Positions 57,113-64,000 of a DNA stretch of 64,000 nt are shown here, one piece after another. The notes below the pieces were generated by a model, which was not told the origin of the DNA, did no database searches, and worked only from the letters and a program-made list of their open reading frames with translations. This stretch comes from Oenanthe sinensis (lineage: Eukaryota; Streptophyta; Magnoliopsida; Apiales; Apiaceae). The position numbers and the translations under genes are program-made. The stretch is from the NCBI GenBank assembly GCA_028671895.1, contig CM053798.1, positions 11,747,501 to 11,811,500 on the forward strand, given 5' to 3'. Within the stretch, counting starts at the first letter, position 1. Every line of letters starts with the position of its first letter.

Positions 57113-57305
57113 TTTCAATAGGTTTAGTTACAATTTTCTTTATTTGAACAGATGCCTTCCTTTGAGCTGGAGTCTTCTTTACATATTATCTTTTCTTTGA
57201 CTGGACTTGAGCATTGTCAGTTCCAGTTTTCTTGACTTCTTCTTCCACAACAACTGGATCCATTCCTGGATTTTCTTCTTCAAATAATTTTTTTTTCAGT
57301 TTTGC
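57113..57305 (-). pseudogene. Probable env-like fragment of Sirevirus copy A
   Basis: The minus strand reads a charged segment (KKKLFEEENPGMDPVVVEEE then KKTGTDNAQVQSKK) with a stop, in the style of Sirevirus env-like ORFs. It is the expected continuation of copy A beyond the Angela insertion. Too short for a firm call. Confidence 0.35.
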
Positions 57306-57319
57306 ATCCTTCATGTTTT

Positions 57320-59671
57320 ATTCTTCAAGCTAGAACTATGTTAGAAGAAGCAAAACTTCCTACATATTTCTGGGCAGAAGCAATTAATATTGCTTACTAT
57401 AATCAAAATATTTCCATGATTAACCAACTTCAAGGTAAAACACCATATCAGTTGATAAAGAAAGACAAGAAGCCAACATTTAATTTCCTTCATGTCTTTG
57501 GCTGCAAATGTTTTGTACTGAGAAATTATGGTGAAAATCTGGGAAAATTTGAAGCCAAGGCTGATGAAGCTATATTTATTGGATATGGAATAATAACCAA
57601 AGCTTACAGAGTCTACAATCTTAGATTGCACATTGTTATGGAATTTATGCATGTAGTATTTGATGACAAGAAGATTCAAGGGTTGTTTGATGAAGGATTT
57701 CATGACCTATTGCACTTTGAAAATGAATCTACAAGCAATAGTGAAGATAGTGATGATGATGTGGACATTTTAAGAAATCAAGAACCTAAAATCTCCCTAT
57801 CAATTGATGTCAATACATCAACAGATAACTTATCAATTGACAATCATCAATCGACTGATAATACATCAATTGATAATCATTCGATGAATAACAACTCTAC
57901 ATAGCAGTCTGAAAGAAGAGTGTTCATCTCAAGGGGAGGGTTCTCAAATGATCAATCACATCACAATGATCATAATAATTCCAATGATCAAGAAACATCA
58001 TCATCAAGGACAAATTTACCATCACAAAGGAAATGGATAAAAGTTATCCCTTTGAATTGATTTTTGGAAATGCAAATGATGGTGTCAAAACTAAAAGTAC
58101 AACTCAAAATGAATGCTTGTATAGAAGCTTCCTGTCTCAAGAAGAACCAAAAAAGATAGAAGAAGCCTTGAATGATCCTGATTGGATAATTATTATGCAA
58201 GAAGAGTTGAATCAGTTTGAAAGAAACAAGGTATGAAAGTTGGTTCCCAAACCAAAGAACAAGTCTATTATTGGTACAAAATGGATGTTCAGAAACAAAA
58301 TGGATGAATGCGGTACAGTGACAAGGAATAAAGCAAGATTAGTGGCATAGGGCTACTCACAAGAAGAAGGCATAGATTTTGATGAAACATTTGCACTAGT
58401 TGCAAGGTTGGAAGCAATCAAAATCTTTCTAACATATGTTGATCATGTTAATTTCAAGGTGTATCAGATGGATGTGAAAAGTGCTTTTATCATTGGAAAA
58501 CTAGAAGAAGAAGTATATATAGAACAACCTATTGGTTTCATTGATCCTGTTCATCTTGGGTTTGTATACTATCTTCTCAAGGCACTTTATGGATTGAAAC
58601 AAGCACATAGAGCCTGGTATGACACACTATCTAAATTCTTTATTGAGAATCACTTCACAAGAAGAATTGTTGATAAAACTCTCTTTCATAGAAAATGTTA
58701 GTGGCTCTATGATTCTTGTTCAAATCTATGTAAATGACATTATTTTTGGCTCAACTAATGAGAAAATTTGTCAAAAATTTGCTAAGTTGATGCAGAGTAA
58801 ATATGAAATGAGCATGATGGGAGAACTTACCTATTTTCTTGGTTTGTAAGTCAAACAAGTCAAAGATATTATTTTCATAAATCAAACCAAATATATTTTA
58901 GATTTATTAAAGAGATTTGATTTAAATGAACGTTCTTCTGCAAAAACTCTCATGACCACTGCAACTAAACTTGAAATGAATACTAAGGAAACTAAAGTGG
59001 AAATTTCAAGTTATAGAGGCATGATTGGCTCATTACTTTATTTAACTGCAAGTAGGCCAGGCATAATGTTTGTTACAAGTCTTTGTACTAGGTTTCATGC
59101 TGATCCTAGATAATCTCATTTTATTGCAATAAAAAGAATATTCAGATATCTCAAAGGAACTCCAAATCTCAGAATTTGGTACCCTAGAGATTCTGGATTT
59201 GATCTGATTAGTTATTCAGATGCAGACTATGCAGGTTGCAGAATTGACAGAAAAAGTACTACAGGCACCTGTCAATTTTTAGGGAACAAGCTTGTATCAT
59301 GGTTTAGCAAGAAACAAAATTCAGTGTCTACATCCACTGCAGAAGCTGAATACATTGCAGCTGCAAGTTACTGTGCACAAATTTTATGGATGAGGAATCA
59401 ACTATTTGACTATGGGTTCAACATGAATAAAATTCCTATTTTCTATGACAACACAAGTGTCATTGCAATAACAGAAAATCATGTGCAACATTCCAGAACC
59501 AAGCACATTGACATAAGGTATCACTTCATTAGGGAACATGTAATGAATGGTACAGTTGAATTACATTTTATCCCTAGTGAAAGACAACTTGCAGACATTT
59601 TTACCAAACTATTAGATGAATCTACTTTCAATAGATTGGTCTGTGATTTAGGTATGCTTAATTGTATTTAA
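57320..59671 (+). pseudogene. Sirevirus-like copia pol fragment: integrase end, RT and RNase H (copy B)
   Basis: Homology begins abruptly at ARTMLEEAKLPTYFWAEAIN (57329), so gag, protease and the integrase catalytic core are missing. The integrase end runs to about 57700, followed by an acidic linker with Ser-Ile-Asp/Ser-Thr-Asp repeats (57790-57900, TAG at 57902). RT follows in pieces (58033-58236, 58240-58700, 58700-58850) with [40 protein letters not shown] and the active site mutated to YVND (58727-58738, normally YVDD). RNase H (58900-59671) keeps SYSDADYAGCRIDRKSTTGT, STAEAEYIAA and SRTKHIDIRYHFIREH. Several stops and frame changes. The wording fits Sirevirus (Maximus/SIRE) RT. It ends 55 bp before the LTR of copy C. 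Confidence 0.85.
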
Positions 59672-60088
59672 TCCATTAAATGTATGACAAGTTATGTATT
59701 TATATTAATTTTATCCATTGACTATGTGTTATTCCTTAGAACAATGTCAATATTTGTAGAAGGGGGGGGGGGGGTTGAATACAAATATTAAAACTTTTTG
59801 TGTGTTCTAATATTTGTTCTTGATGTTTGATAGAATAAGAGAATAAGTTCGAACAAATTAATGCTGAAAAAATAAAACTGAACAAAGAGATTTAAAATTA
59901 TTGATGGATTGGTTTTTCCATCAATATGTATTTTTGCTCAATGCTCCTAGGTTAGAAGAAACCTAGCTTCATTTTTACAAGATTAGAAAACAAATCAACT
60001 GTTCTTACAAATGTGCTCTCAAGCTTGAACAGTTGATTGTAAAATAATGTCTAACTTGTATGTTTTTTAATAATGCTACTACACTTGT

Positions 60089-60096
60089 TTATATAT
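60089..60096 (-). promoter_or_regulatory. TATA box of copy C LTR
   Basis: TATATAAA on the minus strand within a small inverted repeat CACTTGTGATATATAAACAAG-TG. The palindrome array at 60240-60790 lies upstream in U3. Confidence 0.5.
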
Positions 60097-60239
60097 CACA
60101 AGTGTACTTTTACAATACCTATTCTAGGATTGTTTCTACCTGCCTTCCTTTTACCTTTTTCTATTTTACAAAAAGGTTTGAAAGACAGCTTCTGATTGAG
60201 TCTTCACAGTCACTCTAGACTGTCTTCCATAGGTGTGCT

Positions 60240-60790
60240 TTTGTTCTCTGGATCTTCAACAGATATTCTTTCTGTGTTGTCACACTCAATTGATAATTTG
60301 CTGTTAGGCATACCAATTGATCTGTCCTTTAATCCATCAACTGATGTACTTCTTCGATTGATCTTTCTATCCATCGATTGATAAAAGATGGCTTATCGAT
60401 TGATAGATTTTATCAATCGATATATCAATCGATGGGTCTTCACATCAGTTGATGGTCTTCAATGCTTGACTTGGCTTCTTCGATTGATCCTTCATCCATC
60501 GATGCTTCAATATCAATTGATCATCCTTCACTTGTGTAATTTCCTGTCTTCACATAATTACAATTTAACAGTTTAATTTACACATCAATTGATGATCTAT
60601 ATCAATCGACTCTAACATCAATTGATGAAAAAAATATCAATTGATTTACACCTTATCGATTGAAATAAACTAAGAACACCTATGCTACAATCCAAATTAT
60701 CAGTTGATTCATATAAACATTTCAACTGATAAATGGTTTCCTGATCAATTGACATTTATAACTTTCATATCAATTGATCAGTTACAACAA
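60240..60790. repeat. Array of TCAATTGA / TCAATCGA palindromes in U3
   Basis: More than twenty copies of TCAATTGA, TCGATTGA or TCAATCGA and near variants, irregularly spaced 10-40 bp apart, for example GCTTATCGATTGATAGATTT and TATCAATCGATATATCAATC around 60391-60430. They sit upstream of the TATA box of the copy C LTR. Each core is a palindrome containing CAATTG or ATCGAT-like steps. Confidence 0.8.
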
Positions 60791-61029
60791 ATAAAATTTC
60801 TATGATTCTAAGATTAATGTTATCATCAAATCACATGTAGATTCCTAACAATCTCCCCCTATTTGTGTCTGTGTTATTAACAGGCATAAATCTACTTGAT
60901 GATAACATAAACCCTTAATTTTTTTTTACATTTAGATAGAATCAAGAAACTTAATTGGCACATTAATTTTGGAAGTACCAGATTGATAGATAACTCCTGC
61001 AAGCAACTTCAATGTCTTCATAATTTAAT

Positions 61030-64000
61030 TTAGTTCCTCTTCCTCCTTTTCTCAGCATTTTCCTTTAGTTGCCTCATGAAAGAACTTCTCAAGATTGCTT
61101 CATCCCTGTCAGTTTCTCCAAGTTGCCTCATAAGGTAATGTATTTCTTCATCTGTGATTTTGTCCAGATATTTGCAGATATCAAAGAACTTTGTATTGCC
61201 CTCTATATCTGTAAAAATCATAGCATACTTTGGCTCCAACACCACCTTTTTGACCTGTGACTTCCATAGCTTTAGAGGTGAATCAGGTTCAGCTTCTGCC
61301 TTGGATCTTCTTAACTTTGAAATTTGTTGTTGTATCTCCTGAGCAATTGTTGTGTTGAGTTTGTACTTTCTGTTGAGTAGAGGAAGAATGGTCTTTAAAA
61401 CATTGTAGCTTTGCTTCATTATCACCTTCAATGAATAGATGGTTTTCACTCCATTTTCATACTCCAATCTCATTGATTCTTCATGGTTAGAGGTTGCCGG
61501 GTGAGTCCTTACTCCAATTAATCCTTTTTCATTGATTACTGGTATTCCCTTCAAATCATATCCTTCAATTGTGACCTCCTGCTTGATTTCTTCTTATTGA
61601 CCCTGGAGGTTTTCCTGAACCACTATTTCTTGAGTAGAACTTGACCTTTTCTTAGCCATAGTAACTTTTCTCTTTTTCCTTAGTGGTTGATCTATTAGAT
61701 GATCTTCCATATTCCATTCCATTTCCATTTGCCTTGCTATTTCCTCATTTTCTTTCTCTTTCTTTTCAGCATCTGACAATCCTGATGAAATGGCTCCTTG
61801 AAGAAGCTTCTGGCCAACTGGCTCTTTTCTTTTCTTCTCTTCTTCAATTATTATGGCTTTACCCTTTTTCTTCTCTTTAAGGGCTTCTTGATCAACTGAT
61901 AAAAAGGCTTCAGCATCTGAGTTGCTTTCCTTGGCAGCCTTTAGTGCATCTTCATTTATTTTTCTTGTTTGAGCAATGAACTCATCCAAGTCTCCTTTTT
62001 CTACTGCCTCTGTTACTAACTCAGTGTTTCTCCTTAGATCTTCAATTCTCTTCTTTTCTCTCTCAATCATTGATTGAGTTTCTTTCTCCCTAGAAATTCT
62101 CCTAGCTTCAAGATCATCATCAAACTTCTTGTAATCTTTCTTTTTCTGTTCTAAATCATCTTTTGGAGAATTAGATGACTTAGATTTCTTTGAAGATTGA
62201 TTGTCCCTATTACTTCTGCTTTTATATCTTTTGGGTGCAGAACCACCAATGCCACTTGACTTATCCATACCAGAACCACCTTTACCATCACCACCATCAC
62301 CATCATCCTTCTTTTTTGTATTCTCCCCCTTTTTGTTATCATCAATTGGAGGGGGTGGTGGAAGTCTGTCAAGAAACTTTTGAAGAATGGAAGCATGGAG
62401 ATTTTGACCTCTGATAATATCATCCATCTTCTTTTCCAGAGAACCTACTCTTGTCTCCAAAGATGTAAAATTTTTGGATTCTTTGAAAAGCTTGTCTTTG
62501 ATGCTATTCATGGTGTTGAATGGTAGCTTCTCATCCAATCTCCTGTCCATTGCATCCTTATTAGATGAGATAGAGTCCTTAATCCTCTCTAGTTCCCTCC
62601 TTACTCCTGTTACTGTCATCTTTTGAATTTTCATTGATTCTCTCATATAGTGAGCAATTCTCCTTTGAGTAGGATCTTCAATGTCTCCTTCCACCATTGT
62701 TCTTCTATATTGAGAGAGAATCTCAGTCTCAGCAGCTTCTAAGGAACCATCAATAGTGCTCATCCATGGCTCTTCATCAGAATCACTCTCCAACTCTTCA
62801 GGTGCCATATAACAAGTGTCTGTTGTATTGGCAATGCTTTCCTTCAGATTCCTGGTCCTTTGATCTGTATGATCAATGCCCAAGAGTTGTTCTGCATTCC
62901 TGTTACTTGAAGTAGCCAACCCTTGATATTGTGGATCAGGATGAATGAAATTCTTTGGATCCAATTCACCAGCATCTATTTCCTCTTCAAAGTCTTTAGC
63001 AATTCCACTCCCACTAGCTTCAGCATTATTTGCTCCCCCTATCTCCTTTACTCCTTCTGCCATCAGTTCAATTTCCAATTCCTGTGCAAAAAGTAGAATG
63101 TTTTTATCACTTTCACTCATCTCTCTATTTTGCATCAGGATCTCATCCTGGAATCTCACCTCTCCCTCACTCATTTCTTGTGCACCTACTAAGGTGGGGC
63201 CCTCAAGTGTTTCACTCTCATTCCTGGAAGAAATATGAATGTTTTTACTCACTTCCTCTCCTTTTGCCAGGTTACAATCCTGCCTCTCACTCAACTCACT
63301 CAATCCTAAGAGTGTTTGTGCAACATCAATTGATTGAGCATCAATTGATGTATTGACATTATCAGTTGAAGTGGTGTTTGGGATATCCATCAATTGATGC
63401 ATACCCATCGATTGATCTTGAGTATCGATTGATGGCTTATCAGTCGATGGCTGAATATCAATTGTTGAAGGAACATCAGTTGATGGAGTAGAAACAGTTG
63501 AATTAATTTGAGAAGTAATGTTTGAAATGATATGGGAAATAGAATCCTAAAAATTCTGAGAAGAAGATTCAGGAGAGAGTGTTGGCTTCTCCTTGAAAAA
63601 CAAAGAAGGAGAATCTGAAAATGTTCGATAATCTATCAAAACATTTTCTGAAGAAGTTTGAGATGGGGAAAGAAGAATAGAAGAGATAGGAATTGAAAGA
63701 GAATGAGGCTGCATCTCATCATTTATATGAGATGCATCAAGCAGACTTTGTGAAGGCTCCTCCACAGTTTCCTGTGGTTTTGCAGTGTGTGATTCCCCAA
63801 GTGCAAAGGTGACTTTCTTTTATCTTCTTTTGTATGGTGTTAGTGTTTTGGCTTTTGTGTCCCCAATTTGATTATGTGCCCCTGGTTGTGGGTTATTTTC
63901 AATATTGTCATCCTTTTGAGAGAATGGCAATAAGGATGTGGTATTTTCCATGTTAACATCCACAGTCTTTTGGGAGACTATGGAGTGGCTTGGTTGAGGT
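61030..64000 (-). pseudogene. Env-like ORF of Sirevirus-like copy C, coiled-coil protein with in-frame stops
   Basis: One minus-strand frame runs from the window edge to 61030, broken only by stops near 63820, at 63547 and at 61594; two long stretches remain (604 codons at 63408-61594, 174 at 61554-61030). Content in order: Ser-Ile-Asp/Ser-Thr-Asp repeats (63320-63490), an acidic region, a helical region (RRELERIKDSISSNKDAMDR), a proline/glycine linker (RLPPPPPIDDNKK, then GDGGDGKGGSG), long Lys/Glu coiled coil (about 62200-61900), a basic KKRKV cluster (61640-61660) and a C-terminal block ending KENAEKRRKRN. No signal peptide or membrane segment is visible in the part present. Position between pol and 3' LTR is that of the Sirevirus env-like gene; role unproven. 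Confidence 0.65.

Larger units (their letters stand above)
59727..60850 (-). repeat. 3' LTR of Sirevirus-like copy C
   Basis: TGTTATTCCTTAG...GATTCCTAACA. A G13 tract followed by TTGAATACAAATATT (59762-59789) lies near the left end, matching copy A. TATA box on the minus strand at 60089-60096. The left boundary (59727) is inferred from the TG...CA rule and the GGAAT/ATTCC terminal inversion; 59744 is an alternative start. Confidence 0.65.
59727..64000 (-). mobile_element. 3' end of Sirevirus-like element (copy C), continues beyond window
   Basis: From right to left: an env-like reading frame of at least 2.97 kb, polypurine tract (CAAATAGGGGGAGAT, 60851-60865) and 3' LTR (59727-60850). pol should lie outside the window. 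It meets the plus-strand copy B tail to tail. Confidence 0.75.

Noticed and set aside
62190..62414. Plus-strand His/Pro-rich ORFs opposite the env-like frame
   Set aside because: Shadow of the glycine/aspartate linker of the minus-strand frame.

Overview
The window is plant nuclear DNA, most likely from an angiosperm and possibly a eudicot. It consists almost entirely of LTR retrotransposons nested in or abutting one another. I found no convincing host gene, tRNA, rRNA or CRISPR array. The plant call rests on the lineages present: a Tat-type Ty3 element with two RNase H domains, a Tekay/Del-like chromovirus with very long LTRs, Angela/BARE-like Ty1-copia elements, Sirevirus-type copia elements, and a Stowaway-like MITE.

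Layout. Positions 1-2218 hold the 5' end of an unassigned Ty3-like element on the minus strand (internal region plus LTR). An AT-rich stretch with two MITE candidates follows (2219-3709). From 3729 to 49410 lies one old Tat-type element on the minus strand, bounded by GTAGT target duplications and divergent 613/614-bp LTRs. Its own DNA is about 10.6 kb, but three younger elements, each with its own perfect 5-bp target duplication, have split it: (i) a 13.3-kb Tekay-like chromovirus on the plus strand (8327-21674, GGGTT) with an intact 1561-residue gag-pol; (ii) a 9.0-kb Angela-like copia element on the minus strand (24470-33508, GGTTT) with an intact 1321-residue polyprotein and nearly identical LTRs; (iii) a 12.7-kb non-autonomous element on the plus strand (34655-47343, CATAC) with no recognisable gag or pol but Sirevirus-like signals.

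Right of the Tat element is a graveyard of copia fragments: a Sirevirus-like 3' end on the minus strand (49636-50835) interrupted by a decayed Angela-like copy (50836 to about 57112), a small fragment probably from the same env-like region (57113-57305), a 5'-truncated Sirevirus pol on the plus strand (57320-59671), and the 3' end of another Sirevirus-like element on the minus strand (59727 to the window end) with a roughly 1-kb env-like reading frame carrying in-frame stops.

Main points for follow-up: a likely spliced pre-gag ORF of the Tekay element whose first exon lies inside the 5' LTR; an antisense, intron-containing gene with its own TATA box in the Tat element; the non-autonomous element with a 120-bp tandem array and many polypurine-tract copies; and a short palindrome (TCAATTGA) that recurs in Sirevirus U3 regulatory DNA and also encodes Ser-Ile-Asp repeats in the proteins. 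The Tekay and Angela elements look recently inserted and carry complete catalytic residues. All other elements are defective by the breaks described in the entries.
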